DNA from: Actinotalea lenta
Lineage (GTDB): Bacteria; Actinomycetota; Actinomycetes; Actinomycetales; Cellulomonadaceae
Assembly (NCBI RefSeq): GCF_030586465.1
Contig: NZ_JAUQYP010000001.1
Location: 1,095,400-1,159,399, forward strand
DNA length: 64,000 nucleotides
Direction of reading: 5' to 3'
Each line of letters opens with the position of its first letter. Position 1 is the stretch's first letter. The translations under genes and the position numbers were made by a program. Below, piece after piece: positions 51,714 to 61,352 of the stretch. A model generated the notes under the pieces. It was not told the DNA's origin, did no database searches, and worked only from the letters and a program-made list of their open reading frames with translations.

Positions 51714-51742
51714 CGTGAACGGCGACTCACCGTCAGGTGAAC
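51714..51742 (-). promoter_or_regulatory. PHO-box-like repeats upstream of phoU
   Basis: On the minus strand GTTCACC (51742-51736) and GTTCACG (51720-51714) are spaced 22 bp, i.e. two 11-bp steps, 40 bp before the phoU ATG. Confidence 0.55.
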
Positions 51743-51803
51743 ATCCTGTCCCACCCGGGGATACGTTCGCCCTCGGGCGCGCCGGGCGCCACGGGCCCAA
51801 CCG

Positions 51804-51809
51804 TACGCT
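51804..51809 (+). promoter_or_regulatory. -10 element (TACGCT) for leaderless senX3
   Basis: TACGCT ends six bases before GTG 51816, which favours that start over GTG 51810. Confidence 0.5.
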
Positions 51810-51815
51810 GTGCGC

Positions 51816-53009
51816 GTGAGCATCGGACTGGAGCTGTTGGTCGCGGGCGTGCTCGGCGTCGTCGTCGGCGTGGTGGCCGCGTTCGCGTTCCGGTCCTCCG
51901 AGCGGGAGCAGCACGACGTCGTGCCTACGCCCGACCCGGAGCTGGAGGACGCGGCCGCCGCCGTCCTCGCCCTGCTGCGCTCGGCCACCGTCGTGGTGCG
52001 CACGGACCTGACCGTGGTCCGGGCCAGCAGCGGCGCGCACGCGTTCGGGCTGGTCGTCGGTAACCAGGTCGCCCCCGGGCCCGTGCGGGACCTCGTGGCG
52101 GCGGTGGTCGGCGACGGGGAGACCCGAGACGCCGAGGTCGACCTGCCTCGCGGCCGGTTCGGCCAGAGCACCCGCGTGCTCCAGGTGCGGGTCGCGGCGC
52201 TCGGCTCAGCGCTGGTGCTGGTGCTCGCGGACGACCACACCGAGGCGCGGCGGGTCGAGGAGGTCCGGCGGGACTTCGTGGTCAACGTGTCGCACGAGCT
52301 CAAGACGCCGATCGGGGCGATGTCCCTGCTCGCCGAGACCGTCGAGCAGGCGGCCGACGACCCGGAGGCGGTGCGCCGGTTCGCGGGCAAGATCCAGGTC
52401 GAGGCGGCCCGGTTGTCGGCGCTCGTCGCCGAGATCCTCGAGCTCTCCCGGCTCCAGGTGGCCGACTCCCTGGTCGAGCCGGCGGCGGTGCGCGTGGTGG
52501 ACGTCGTCGCCGAGGCGGTGGACCGGGCCAGGACCGGGGCGACCGCGAAGGACATCGTGCTGGAGGCCGGCGAGGATCCCGGGGTCTCGGTGTGGGGCGA
52601 CCGCGACCTGCTGGTGACGGCGCTGCGCAACCTGGTGGACAACGCGATCTCCTACTCCGACCCCGGGACGCAGGTGGGGGTCGGGGCCACGGTGCGCGAC
52701 GGCGTGGTCGAGATCGCGGTGGTGGACCAGGGGATCGGGATCGACGCGCGGGACGTGCCGCGGCTCTTCGAACGGTTCTACCGGGTGGACCCGGCGCGCT
52801 CGCGCGACACGGGGGGTACGGGGCTCGGGCTGAGCATCGTCAAGCACGTGGTCGCCGACCACGGGGGCGAGGTCACGGTCTGGTCGGAGCCCGGCAAGGG
52901 CTCGACGTTCACCATCCGGCTACCGTTGCTGGGCGAGGACGCCGACACGGAGCCCACCGTGCCGCCGCGGCTGGTGCCGCACACCGCGGAAGGAGAACCC
53001 GGACGATGA
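51816..53009 (+). CDS. senX3: Sensor histidine kinase SenX3 (PhoR-like)
   Basis: 397 residues: N-terminal membrane helix (about 5-25), PAS-like region, HisKA with phospho-acceptor His160 in VNVSHELKTPIGAM, and HATPase with N box NLVDNAISYSD and G boxes QGIGIDARDVPRLFERFYR and GGTGLGLSIVK. It phosphorylates RegX3 under phosphate limitation. Stop overlaps the regX3 ATG. Confidence 0.94.
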   Translation: MSIGLELLVAGVLGVVVGVVAAFAFRSSEREQHDVVPTPDPELEDAAAAVLALLRSATVVVRTDLTVVRASSGAHAFGLVVGNQVAPGPVRDLVAAVVGDGETRDAEVDLPRGRFGQSTRVLQVRVAALGSALVLVLADDHTEARRVEEVRRDFVVNVSHELKTPIGAMSLLAETVEQAADDPEAVRRFAGKIQVEAARLSALVAEILELSRLQVADSLVEPAAVRVVDVVAEAVDRARTGATAKDIVLEAGEDPGVSVWGDRDLLVTALRNLVDNAISYSDPGTQVGVGATVRDGVVEIAVVDQGIGIDARDVPRLFERFYRVDPARSRDTGGTGLGLSIVKHVVADHGGEVTVWSEPGKGSTFTIRLPLLGEDADTEPTVPPRLVPHTAEGEPGR

Positions 53010-53689
53010 CGCGCATCCTCGTGGTCGAGGACGAGGAGTCCTACCGCGACCCGTTGGCCTACCTGCTGCGCAAGGAGGGCTTCGACGTCTCCCTGGCGGC
53101 GACCGGCCCTCAGGCGCTGGACGAGTTCGACCGGGGCGGGGCCGACCTCGTGCTGCTCGACCTGATGCTGCCGGGCATGAGCGGTACCGACGTGTGCCGC
53201 GCGCTGCGCGCCCACAGCTCGGTCCCGGTCATCATGCTGACCGCGAAGGACAGCGAGATCGACAAGGTCGTCGGCCTGGAGATCGGCGCGGACGACTACG
53301 TCACCAAGCCGTACTCGTCGCGCGAGCTGCTGGCCAGGATCCGCGCCGTGCTCCGCCGTCAGGCCGAGGCGCCCGCCACCGAGCGCGCCGCGATCGAGGT
53401 GGGCAACGTCACGTTGGACCCGGAGCGGCACACCGTGGAGGTCGACGGCGAGCCGACGGCGTTCCCCCTCAAGGAGTTCGAGCTCCTCGAGGTGCTGATG
53501 CGCAACGCGGGCCGCGTCCTGACCCGCGGACAGCTCATCGACCGGGTCTGGGGTTCGGACTACGTCGGCGACACCAAGACGCTCGACGTCCACGTCAAGC
53601 GGATCCGGGCCAAGATCGAGCCCGACCCGGCCAACCCCGTACGGTTGGTGACCGTCCGCGGCCTGGGGTACAAGGTCGTGGACGACTGA
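53006..53689 (+). CDS. regX3: Response regulator RegX3 (OmpR family)
   Basis: 227 residues: receiver with acceptor Asp52 (LLDLMLPGMSG) and Lys101, then winged-helix DNA-binding domain (LIDRVWGSDYVGDTKTLDVH). It activates phosphate-starvation genes; pstS directly downstream has phased PHO-box-like repeats. ATG overlaps senX3 (ATGA), with GGAAGGAG upstream. Confidence 0.95.
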   Translation: MTRILVVEDEESYRDPLAYLLRKEGFDVSLAATGPQALDEFDRGGADLVLLDLMLPGMSGTDVCRALRAHSSVPVIMLTAKDSEIDKVVGLEIGADDYVTKPYSSRELLARIRAVLRRQAEAPATERAAIEVGNVTLDPERHTVEVDGEPTAFPLKEFELLEVLMRNAGRVLTRGQLIDRVWGSDYVGDTKTLDVHVKRIRAKIEPDPANPVRLVTVRGLGYKVVDD

Positions 53690-53766
53690 ACCGTCGAGGG
53701 ACGCCGCCCACGCGAGGCCGTCGGGCCTGCGTGTCGGCTCCCGCGCATGACAACTCGCCCCCGGGT

Positions 53767-53806
53767 GTTCACTGCCTGTTCACCGTGCATGGGCCAACGG
53801 GTCACC
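53767..53806 (+). promoter_or_regulatory. PHO-box-like repeats upstream of pstS
   Basis: GTTCACT (53767), GTTCACC (53778) and GGTCACC (53800) lie in 11-bp register with one position empty, the arrangement of actinobacterial PhoP/RegX3 boxes, about 70 bp before the pstS start. Confidence 0.7.
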
Positions 53807-53873
53807 GTCCATGCCTAGCGTCGGTACCAGCCCCGGGCGCCCGCCTGGGCTGATCACGACAGGACGGGACACA

Positions 53874-55007
53874 GTGAAGCTCAACCGACACAGCCGGATG
53901 GCTGGGGCCGCCGCCGTGATGGGTGCACTCGCGCTGACCCTCGCAGCGTGCGGTTCGGACAACAACACGACGCCGGGCGCGAGCGGCAGCTCCGCGGACA
54001 CCTCGGCCTCGGCGAGCGGCGGCACGAGCCTGAGCGGCGAGCTCGTCGGCGCCGGCTCGTCGGCGCAGGAGAAGGCGATGGACGCCTGGCGTGCGGGCTT
54101 CCAGAACGCCAACCCGGACGTGACGGTCAGCTACGACCCGATCGGCTCGGGTGGTGGTCGGACCAAGTTCATCTCCGGTGCCACCGACTTCGCGGGCTCG
54201 GACGCCGCCCTGAGCGGTGACGAGATCTCCAAGGCCGACGCCCGGTGCGCCCCCGGCACCGCGATGGACCTTCCGGTCTACATCTCCCCGATCGCGATCG
54301 TGTACAACCTGCCGAGCGTGAAGGACCTCCAGCTCTCGCCCGACACGATCGCCAAGATCTTCGACAACAAGATCACCACGTGGGACGACCCGGCGATCAA
54401 GGCGGACAACCCGGACGCCACGCTGCCGTCCGACCCGATCGTCATGGTGCACCGCTCCGACGAGTCCGGAACGACGCACAACTTCACGGACTACCTTGCC
54501 CAGGCCGCCCCCGACGCGTGGCCGTACAAGGCGAGCGGTGACTGGCCGAACAACGGTGGCCAGTCCGCGCAGGGCACCTCGGGCATCATCCAGACCGTGC
54601 AGGGCGCGAAGGGCACGATCAGCTACGCCGACGCCTCGCAGGCCGGCTCGCTGGGCGTGGCCAAGGTGAAGGTGGGTGACACGTACGTGGCCTACACCGC
54701 CGACGCGGCGGCGGCCGTGGTGGCGGACTCGCCGCGGGACACGAGCCGCGCCGCAGGTGACATCGTGGTCAACATCGACCGCAAGACGACCGACCCGACG
54801 CACTACCCGATCGTGCTGCTCTCGTACCAGATCGCCTGCACGAGCTACCAGGACCAGGCCACCGCCGACAAGGTCAAGGCATGGCTGACCTGGGTGTCCA
54901 GCTCCGAGGGCCAGCAGGCCGGTTCGCAGGCCTCGGGCTCGGCGCCGATCTCGGACGCGCTGCGCGCTGACATCCAGAAGTCGATCGACATGATCTCCGC
55001 GGGCTGA
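53874..55007 (+). CDS. pstS: Phosphate-binding lipoprotein PstS
   Basis: 377 residues; lipobox LAAC near residue 24, Ser/Thr-rich linker, then GAGSSAQEKAMDAW and IGSGGGRTKFISGATDFAGSD that bind phosphate. Exported and lipid anchored, it feeds PstCA. I start at GTG 53874 (AGGA upstream), since an earlier ATG lies in the promoter repeats. Confidence 0.95.
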   Translation: MKLNRHSRMAGAAAVMGALALTLAACGSDNNTTPGASGSSADTSASASGGTSLSGELVGAGSSAQEKAMDAWRAGFQNANPDVTVSYDPIGSGGGRTKFISGATDFAGSDAALSGDEISKADARCAPGTAMDLPVYISPIAIVYNLPSVKDLQLSPDTIAKIFDNKITTWDDPAIKADNPDATLPSDPIVMVHRSDESGTTHNFTDYLAQAAPDAWPYKASGDWPNNGGQSAQGTSGIIQTVQGAKGTISYADASQAGSLGVAKVKVGDTYVAYTADAAAAVVADSPRDTSRAAGDIVVNIDRKTTDPTHYPIVLLSYQIACTSYQDQATADKVKAWLTWVSSSEGQQAGSQASGSAPISDALRADIQKSIDMISAG

Positions 55008-55022
55008 CCGTCGGATGACCAG

Positions 55023-55065
55023 CGGGTGTGGCCGGCCCTACGCTGCGTAGGGTCGGCCACACCCG
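55023..55065 (+). other. Long stem-loop between pstS and pstC
   Basis: About 20 bp of pairing (12 bp, one G-U, then 7-8 bp) with a 3-base loop, 15 bp after the pstS stop. It likely allows more pstS than pstCAB message. Confidence 0.75.
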
Positions 55066-55090
55066 TCCGCACAGATCACGGAGACTCCAG

Positions 55091-56083
55091 GTGACCACCA
55101 CCCCGACCCGATCCCCCCAGGGGGCTGAGGGGCTGCGCAGGTCGCGACGGTCCGGCGTCGGCAGCGGGCTGTTCGCCGGCCTCTCCGTCGGCTCGGGCGC
55201 GCTGATCCTCGTCGTCCTCGCCGCGGTCGCCGCCTTCCTGCTCATCCAGGCGTGGCCCGCGTTGACGAGCGCCCCCGCCACCCTGCACGAGTCCATCGCC
55301 TGGTTCCCCGACAAGACCTCGCTGGTGTCCTTCGTCGGCCCCCTGGTCTTCGGCACGCTGCTCGCCGCCGCGATCGCCCTGGTGATCGCCACACCGATCG
55401 CGGTGGGGATCGCGCTCTTCATCTCGCACTACGCACCCCGGCGCTTCGCGGCGGGGCTGGGCTACCTGATCGACCTGCTCGCGGCGATCCCCAGCGTGGT
55501 CTACGGCCTGTGGGGGGTCCGGGTCCTGGTGGGCCAGAACGGTATCGGCCAGCCCATCCAGCAGGTCCTGCACGACGTGCTCGGGTTCATCCCGCTGTTC
55601 GCCGGGACACCGGCCCGGCCGGCTCGCAGCCTGTTCATCGCCGGCATGGTGCTCGCGGTGATGATCCTGCCGATCATCACCGCTGTCGCGCGCGAGGTGT
55701 TCCTGCAGACCCCCCGCCTGCACGAGGAGGCGTCGCTGGCCCTGGGCGCGACCCGCTGGGAGATGATCCGGATGGCCGTGCTGCCCTTCGGGCGGTCCGG
55801 CGTGGTGTCCGCCGCGATGCTGGGCCTCGGCCGGGCGCTGGGGGAGACGATGGCCGTGCTGATGATCCTCTCGCCGGGCTTCACCTACAGCTGGCACATC
55901 CTCGAGGCGGGCAAGCAGCAGACCATCGCCGCGAACATCGCCGCGCAGTTCCCCGAGGCGAACCCGCTGGGCGTCAACACCCTGATCGCCACGGGCCTCG
56001 CGCTGTTCGTCATCACGCTGGCCGTCAACATGCTCGCGCGCTGGATCGTCTCGCGCCGGGCCGAGTTCTCGGGAGCCAACTGA
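55091..56083 (+). CDS. pstC: Phosphate ABC permease PstC
   Basis: 330-residue membrane subunit with six helices; EEASLALGATRWEMIRMAVL is the ATPase-docking loop and GRALGETMAVLM a PstC signature. GTG 55091 follows GGAG. pstA begins 1 bp after its stop. Confidence 0.94.
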   Translation: MTTTPTRSPQGAEGLRRSRRSGVGSGLFAGLSVGSGALILVVLAAVAAFLLIQAWPALTSAPATLHESIAWFPDKTSLVSFVGPLVFGTLLAAAIALVIATPIAVGIALFISHYAPRRFAAGLGYLIDLLAAIPSVVYGLWGVRVLVGQNGIGQPIQQVLHDVLGFIPLFAGTPARPARSLFIAGMVLAVMILPIITAVAREVFLQTPRLHEEASLALGATRWEMIRMAVLPFGRSGVVSAAMLGLGRALGETMAVLMILSPGFTYSWHILEAGKQQTIAANIAAQFPEANPLGVNTLIATGLALFVITLAVNMLARWIVSRRAEFSGAN

Positions 56084-56084
56084 C

Positions 56085-57023
56085 ATGGCCACCGCGACGG
56101 CCGCGCCGGCCTTCCAGGTGCACCGGATCGAGACCCGTCGTCGGGTCACCAACCACGTGATGACCGGGCTGGTCGTCCTGGCGTTCCTGCTGGCGATGAC
56201 CCCCTTGGTCTCTGTGACCTGGTCCGTGATCGCCGAGGGGTACAAGCAGCTCTCCCCGTACTTCCTGACCCACTCGATGCGTGGGGTGTTCGGGGGCTCG
56301 GAGAGCGGCGGCATCTACCACGCGATGCTCGGCACCGTGCTCATCACCCTGGCAGCGACGGTGATCTCGGTCCCGATCGGGTTGTTCACGGCGATCTACC
56401 TGGTCGAGTACGGCAGGGGCCCGTTGGCCCGCGCGGTGACGTTCTTCGTCGACGTGATGACCGGCATCCCGTCGATCGTCGCCGGGCTGTTCGCGTACGC
56501 GCTGTTCGCGGTGATCCTGGGGCCGGGCGCGACGTTCGGGCTGATCGGCGGGATCGCACTGAGCGTGCTCATGACCCCCGTCGTGGTCCGGTCGAGCGAG
56601 GAGATGCTCCGGCTGGTGCCCAACGAGCTGCGCGAGGCCGCGCTCGCGCTGGGCGTCCCCAAGTGGCTCACCGTCGTGAAGGTGGTGCTGCGCACCGCCG
56701 TGGCGGGCCTGACCACGGGCGTGATGATCGCGATCGCCCGGGTCATCGGCGAGACGGCACCGCTGCTGCTCACGGCAGGGTTCTCCGACTCGATCAACAG
56801 CGACCTGTTCCACGGACGCATGATGACCCTGCCCGTGTTCATCTACTCCTCGTGGCACAAGGGCTACGTGCCGTGCAACGCGGGCGACGTGGCCTGCAAC
56901 CCGAACATCAACTTCGAGCGGGCCTGGGCGGCGGCGTTGACGCTGATCGTCATCGTGATGCTGCTGAACCTGGTCGCCCGGCTCGTCGCCAGGTTCTTCG
57001 CCCCCAAGACCGGAACCCACTGA
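56085..57023 (+). CDS. pstA: Phosphate ABC permease PstA
   Basis: 312-residue partner of PstC, six helices, docking loop [20 protein letters not shown] and [18 protein letters not shown]. pstB follows after 10 bp. Confidence 0.95.
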   Translation: MATATAAPAFQVHRIETRRRVTNHVMTGLVVLAFLLAMTPLVSVTWSVIAEGYKQLSPYFLTHSMRGVFGGSESGGIYHAMLGTVLITLAATVISVPIGLFTAIYLVEYGRGPLARAVTFFVDVMTGIPSIVAGLFAYALFAVILGPGATFGLIGGIALSVLMTPVVVRSSEEMLRLVPNELREAALALGVPKWLTVVKVVLRTAVAGLTTGVMIAIARVIGETAPLLLTAGFSDSINSDLFHGRMMTLPVFIYSSWHKGYVPCNAGDVACNPNINFERAWAAALTLIVIVMLLNLVARLVARFFAPKTGTH

Positions 57024-57033
57024 CAGGACCCCG

Positions 57034-57813
57034 ATGGCACAGCGGATCGACGTCAAGGACCTCAACATCTACTACGGCTCGTTCCTGGCCGTGGCGGACG
57101 TGACGATGAACATCCCGGCCCGGTCGGTGACGGCGTTCATCGGGCCGTCCGGCTGCGGGAAGTCGACCTTCCTGCGCACCCTCAACCGGATGCACGAGGT
57201 GATCCCCGGGGCCCGGGTCGAGGGCTCGGTGTCGGTCGAGGGCGTCAGCCTCTACAGCTCGGACGTCGACCCGGTGGCCGTACGCCGCCAGATCGGCATG
57301 GTGTTCCAGCGGCCCAACCCGTTCCCCACGATGTCGATCGCCGAGAACGTGCTCGCCGGCGTTCGGCTCAACAACCGGCGGATGTCCAGGTCCGACGCGG
57401 CGGACCTGGTGGAGGAGTCGCTGACCGGCGCCAACCTGTGGAACGAGGTCAAGGACCGGCTCGACAAGCCCGGGTCCTCGCTGTCCGGCGGCCAGCAGCA
57501 GCGGCTGTGCATCGCCCGGGCGATCGCGGTGCGCCCGCAGATCCTGCTCATGGACGAGCCGTGCTCGGCCCTCGACCCGATCTCGACGCTGGCGATCGAG
57601 GATCTCATCCAGGACCTCAAGGACGAGTACACGATCGTGATCGTCACCCACAACATGCAGCAGGCGGCGCGCGTCAGCGAGCAGACCGCGTTCTTCAACA
57701 TCGAGGGCACCGGCAAGCCCGGGCGGCTCATCGAGATGGACGACACCCGGGTGATGTTCTCCTCGCCGAGTCGCAAGGAGACCGAGGACTACATCTCGGG
57801 CCGGTTCGGCTGA
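57034..57813 (+). CDS. pstB: Phosphate ABC ATPase PstB
   Basis: 259 residues; Walker [21 protein letters not shown], signature [14 protein letters not shown], Walker [14 protein letters not shown]. Completes the PstSCAB high-affinity phosphate importer. Confidence 0.97.
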   Translation: MAQRIDVKDLNIYYGSFLAVADVTMNIPARSVTAFIGPSGCGKSTFLRTLNRMHEVIPGARVEGSVSVEGVSLYSSDVDPVAVRRQIGMVFQRPNPFPTMSIAENVLAGVRLNNRRMSRSDAADLVEESLTGANLWNEVKDRLDKPGSSLSGGQQQRLCIARAIAVRPQILLMDEPCSALDPISTLAIEDLIQDLKDEYTIVIVTHNMQQAARVSEQTAFFNIEGTGKPGRLIEMDDTRVMFSSPSRKETEDYISGRFG

Positions 57814-57819
57814 GCCGCT

Positions 57820-57835
57820 CGCCGGTTCGCCGGCG
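57820..57835. terminator. Short UUCG-loop hairpin between pstB and lipoprotein gene
   Basis: CGCCGG-TTCG-CCGGCG fills most of the 22-bp gap between the two convergent genes. Confidence 0.55.
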
Positions 57836-58321
57836 TCAGCTCGAGGGGACCAGGCTCGCGTAGGCCGGCAGGGTTCCGTCGAGCACCGGCACCTGGACCG
57901 TCGTCCTGCCGGACACGTCCGAGGCGACCGAGACGGAGACGAGGGCGCCGGGTGGCGCGGGCACCGAGCGCACGTCCACCGTGGTGGCCGGCGGCGCGGC
58001 GGGCGCGTTCTGCTGCGGGCCGAGCAGCACCGTCGACCTCGCGGGGACCTGGACCGGGACCACAGCCGATCCCACGCCGAGCTGGACCGTCATCGGCTGG
58101 TCGCCGTCGTTGATCAACGCGCCGAGCATGGTGCCCGGGTCGCCCTTCGCCGCGGTGAGCACCATGAGGTTGTCGCCCGTGAGGTGCCCGAGCGTGACGT
58201 CCACCCCGTCCGAGGCCGCGTAGTTGGTCGTCTCGCTGGCCCCGCAGCCGGCGAGGACCGCCGCGGACGCCAGGGCGGCGGTGGCGAGCAGGGCGCGGCG
58301 GGTGCGCGTCGAACGTGTCAC
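57836..58321 (-). CDS. Hypothetical secreted lipoprotein
   Basis: 161 residues. Signal with lipobox LAGC (Cys about 25) after an Arg-rich N-terminus, then a single beta-rich domain with no recognised catalytic motif (YAASDGVDVTLGHLTGDNL). GTG 58321 has GGAGAG upstream; longer upstream frames lack support. It is divergent from carD, an arrangement I associate with Micrococcales. Function unknown. Confidence 0.72.
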   Translation of the reverse strand: MTRSTRTRRALLATAALASAAVLAGCGASETTNYAASDGVDVTLGHLTGDNLMVLTAAKGDPGTMLGALINDGDQPMTVQLGVGSAVVPVQVPARSTVLLGPQQNAPAAPPATTVDVRSVPAPPGALVSVSVASDVSGRTTVQVPVLDGTLPAYASLVPSS

Positions 58322-58498
58322 GGTCTCTCCAGTGTCCCGGGGCGTGCTGCGCGTCAGCCTAACGGTCGGCCAGGATCGCGGCTCGTCGGAGCCGGCCTGT
58401 GGCCGCCCCGATGGCCTCCCACCTGCGGGCCTACCGGGTACGGCCCGCTGACCAGCGCAAACGGTCCTGCAACCGGATCGGTGCGGGGCAGGGCGTGC

Positions 58499-58504
58499 TA
58501 GTAT
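58499..58504 (+). promoter_or_regulatory. Candidate carD -10 element (TAGTAT)
   Basis: TAGTAT lies 28 bases before the carD ATG, leaving a short leader with AAAGGGGA as ribosome binding site. Confidence 0.5.
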
Positions 58505-58532
58505 GGGTCTCCGCGAAAGGGGACTCCTGCAC

Positions 58533-59015
58533 ATGACCTTCACCGTCGGCGAGACCGTCGTCTACCCGCATCACGGCGCAGCACTCATCGAGGAGATCAA
58601 GACCAGGACCATCCGCGGCGAGGAGAAGCAGTACCTCAAGCTCAAGGTGGCCCAGGGCGACCTGACCATCGAGGTTCCCGCGGACAACGTCGACCTGGTC
58701 GGGGTCCGTGACGTCGTCGGTGCCGAGGGGCTGGAGCGCGTGTTCGACGTGCTGCGCGCGCCGTACACCGAGGAGCCCACCAACTGGTCGCGCCGGTACA
58801 AGGCGAACCTCGAGAAGCTGGCCTCCGGCGACGTCATCAAGGTCGCCGAGGTCGTCCGCGACCTGTCGCGCCGGGACGCCGACCGGGGGCTCTCCGCCGG
58901 TGAGAAGCGGATGCTCGCCAAGGCGCGGCAGATCCTCGTCTCGGAGCTCGCCCTCGCGGAGCACACCGAGGAGGACAAGGCCGAGGCCATCCTCGACGAG
59001 GTCCTCGCCTCCTGA
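58533..59015 (+). CDS. carD: CarD-family RNA-polymerase-binding transcription factor
   Basis: 160 residues: RNAP-interaction domain ([17 protein letters not shown]) and helical DNA-binding domain with the wedge Trp in [14 protein letters not shown]. It stabilises open complexes at many promoters, including rRNA. ATG 58533 follows a good ribosome binding site; an upstream in-frame ATG at 58503 overlaps the -10. ispD and ispF follow, the common carD-ispDF order. Confidence 0.96.
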   Translation: MTFTVGETVVYPHHGAALIEEIKTRTIRGEEKQYLKLKVAQGDLTIEVPADNVDLVGVRDVVGAEGLERVFDVLRAPYTEEPTNWSRRYKANLEKLASGDVIKVAEVVRDLSRRDADRGLSAGEKRMLAKARQILVSELALAEHTEEDKAEAILDEVLAS

Positions 59016-59052
59016 CGCGGCGGGTCGACCCCACCAGGACAGGCGGACCGAG

Positions 59053-59784
59053 GTGACGCTGGCCGCGGTGCTCGTGGCCGCCGGCAGCGGGACGCGGCTC
59101 GGCCGTCCGATGCCCAAGGCGTTGGTGCCGCTGGGCGGCGAGACGATCCTGGCGCGTGCGGCGCGGGCCCTGGTCTGCGGGTGTGACGCACGCGAGCTCT
59201 CGGTGCTCGTGGTCACGGCGCCGCCGGAGCACGTCGCACCCTTCACCGACCTGGTCGAGGCCCTGCATCTCGGCGTGCCCACGGTCGTGGTCGCGGGGCG
59301 CGCGACCCGCCAGGGGTCGGTGGCCGCGGCACTCGAAGCCCTGGAGCCCTTCCCGGCGGTCGACCTCGTGCTCGTGCACGACGCGGCGCGCCCCGGCGTC
59401 CCGCCGGAGGTCGTCGACCGGGTGGTGCGGGCGCTGCGCGCCGGCCACGGGGCCGTGGTGCCCGCCGTTGCCGTGGTCGACACCGTCAAGCGCGTCGGGG
59501 CGGGCGACGGCGACGCGGAACCGGTCCTGGAGACCGTCCCCCGGCTCAGCCTGCGGGCGGTGCAGACCCCGCAGGGGTTCGACCGTGCCCTGCTCGAGCG
59601 GGCGCACGCGGCTGCCGCCCGGCACGCGCACGACGAGGCCGTCGCGGCCTCGGACGACGCCGGCCTGGTCGAGATGCTCGACGAGCAGGTCTGGGTCGTC
59701 GCCGGTGACGAACGGTCTGCCAAGATCACCACGCCGCGGGACCTGACCGTCGCCGAGCTGCTCCTGGGGCGGGAGGACCGATGA
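59053..59784 (+). CDS. ispD: 2-C-methyl-D-erythritol 4-phosphate cytidylyltransferase
   Basis: MEP isoprenoid pathway, MEP plus CTP to CDP-ME. 243 residues. [20 protein letters not shown] nucleotide loop, [19 protein letters not shown] signature. GTG 59053 is the chosen start, with only a weak ribosome binding site. The stop overlaps the ispF ATG. Confidence 0.94.
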   Translation: MTLAAVLVAAGSGTRLGRPMPKALVPLGGETILARAARALVCGCDARELSVLVVTAPPEHVAPFTDLVEALHLGVPTVVVAGRATRQGSVAAALEALEPFPAVDLVLVHDAARPGVPPEVVDRVVRALRAGHGAVVPAVAVVDTVKRVGAGDGDAEPVLETVPRLSLRAVQTPQGFDRALLERAHAAAARHAHDEAVAASDDAGLVEMLDEQVWVVAGDERSAKITTPRDLTVAELLLGREDR

Positions 59785-60266
59785 GCGGACTGCCTCGGAC
59801 GGGGATCGGTGTCGACGTGCACGCTTTCGCGCCCGCCGGGTCGGACCGGGAGATGTGGCTCGCCGGCCTGCGCTGGCCCGGCGAGGTCGGCCTGGTGGGG
59901 CACTCCGACGCCGACGTCGCGGCGCACGCCGCCGCCGACGCTCTGCTGTCCGCCGCCGGGATCGGCGACCTGGGATCGGTGTTCGGCACGTCAGACCCCC
60001 GTTGGGCCGGGGCCTCGGGCGCAGCCCTGCTCGCCGAGGCCGCCCGCCTGGTCCGCGAGGCCGGCTTCCAGGTGGGCAACGTCGCGGTCCAGGTGATCGG
60101 GAACCGGCCGCGCCTCGGCGCTCGGCGCGCCGAGGCTCAGGAGGCGCTGTCCGCGGCGTGCGGGGCGCCGGTCACCGTGTCGGCGACCACTACCGACGGC
60201 CTGGGTCTGACGGGCCGCGGTGAGGGCGTCGCGGCGGTCGCGACGGCGCTCGTCATGGGCCGCTGA
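59781..60266 (+). CDS. ispF: 2-C-methyl-D-erythritol 2,4-cyclodiphosphate synthase
   Basis: 161 residues. Metal ligands Asp12 and His14 in GVDVHAF, and [17 protein letters not shown] and [14 protein letters not shown]. Second MEP-pathway gene; ATGA overlap with ispD. Its stop lies only 3 bp from the stop of the convergent oxidoreductase gene. Confidence 0.97.
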   Translation: MSGLPRTGIGVDVHAFAPAGSDREMWLAGLRWPGEVGLVGHSDADVAAHAAADALLSAAGIGDLGSVFGTSDPRWAGASGAALLAEAARLVREAGFQVGNVAVQVIGNRPRLGARRAEAQEALSAACGAPVTVSATTTDGLGLTGRGEGVAAVATALVMGR

Positions 60267-60269
60267 TCC

Positions 60270-61196
60270 TCAGGGCAGCAGGACGATCTTCCCGGTGACG
60301 TGACCGTCGATACCTGCCCGGTGCGCCCGACGGGCCTCGGTCAGGCGGTAGGTGGCTCCGACGCGCACGTCGATCTTGCCCGCCTCCCACAGCCGTAGGA
60401 GCTTGTGCCGGGCGGCCATCCGGATCTCGGTTCCCGGATCGGAGCCCTCGCCGCCCCCCAGCAGCTGGATGCCGAGCTTGGCTCCGAGCGCGTGCCCTGC
60501 CAGCGTCGCGATCCTCCCGTGCGGGGCCAGGGCCACGGAGGTCTCCAGGGCCTCCGTGGTGCCGGCCGCGTCGATCGCCGCGGTGATCGTCCCCAGGGTG
60601 CGCACCCGCTCGGTCAGCCCGGGACCGTAGGCGACCGGAGTCGCACCGAGGTCGGTCAGGTACTCATGGTTGGCGGGGCTGGCGGTGCCGACCACGCGGG
60701 CGCCCCGGCAGTGCGCCAGCTGGACCAGCATGGCGCCGACGCCCCCGCTGGCGCCGTGCACCAGCACGGTGTCCCCGGCGCCGACCCCGGTCGCGGTCAG
60801 GGCGTGTACCGCTGTGACCCCCGCGACCATGAGGCCGGCCGCCTTCTCCCAGCTCATCGAGGCGGGCTTGGGCAGCACCGCGTCGGCGGGCACGAGGATC
60901 TGCTCGGCGTAGGCGCCGTGCGCTGGGTAGACGATCACCTCGTCCCCGACCTGGACGCCGCTGACCTCCCGACCGTGCATGAGCACCACGCCTGCGGCCT
61001 CGCTACCCAGCCGCATCGGCAGCACGGTGGGGTCCGTGGTCCACGCCCCGGAGTACGCCTTCCAGTCCGCGGGGTTGACGCCGGCGGCCCGTACCTGGAC
61101 CAGGACGTCGTACGGCCCCATGACACCCGGGTCGGCGTTCACCACCGCGAGCATCTCGGGGCCACCGAATCCCGTCGCCACCACCGCACGTGTCAT
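60270..61196 (-). CDS. Quinone-oxidoreductase-like NADP-dependent dehydrogenase
   Basis: 308-residue medium-chain dehydrogenase/reductase without zinc ligands. GroES-like N-terminus ([14 protein letters not shown]) and Rossmann [18 protein letters not shown]. Members reduce quinones or enals; the substrate is not determinable. Single gene on the minus strand inside a plus-strand block, so possibly an insertion. Confidence 0.87.
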   Translation of the reverse strand: MTRAVVATGFGGPEMLAVVNADPGVMGPYDVLVQVRAAGVNPADWKAYSGAWTTDPTVLPMRLGSEAAGVVLMHGREVSGVQVGDEVIVYPAHGAYAEQILVPADAVLPKPASMSWEKAAGLMVAGVTAVHALTATGVGAGDTVLVHGASGGVGAMLVQLAHCRGARVVGTASPANHEYLTDLGATPVAYGPGLTERVRTLGTITAAIDAAGTTEALETSVALAPHGRIATLAGHALGAKLGIQLLGGGEGSDPGTEIRMAARHKLLRLWEAGKIDVRVGATYRLTEARRAHRAGIDGHVTGKIVLLP

Positions 61197-61340
61197 GTCT
61201 CGATCATTCTCCGGCCCGGCACACCGGTCCAGGGTTCGGCCCCCTCCCAGCGGTGGGGGGTGAGACGGTCCGTCCGTAGCGTGAGAATTCCGGGGGCTCG
61301 GGCCCCACCGTCGCCGTCTGTGGCGTGGGCGGTGCGCCGG

Positions 61341-61346
61341 TACCCT
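61341..61346 (+). promoter_or_regulatory. -10 element (TACCCT) for leaderless cysS
   Basis: TACCCT ends six bases before GTG 61353, identical in sequence and spacing to folP. Confidence 0.55.
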
Positions 61347-61352
61347 GGCGCG

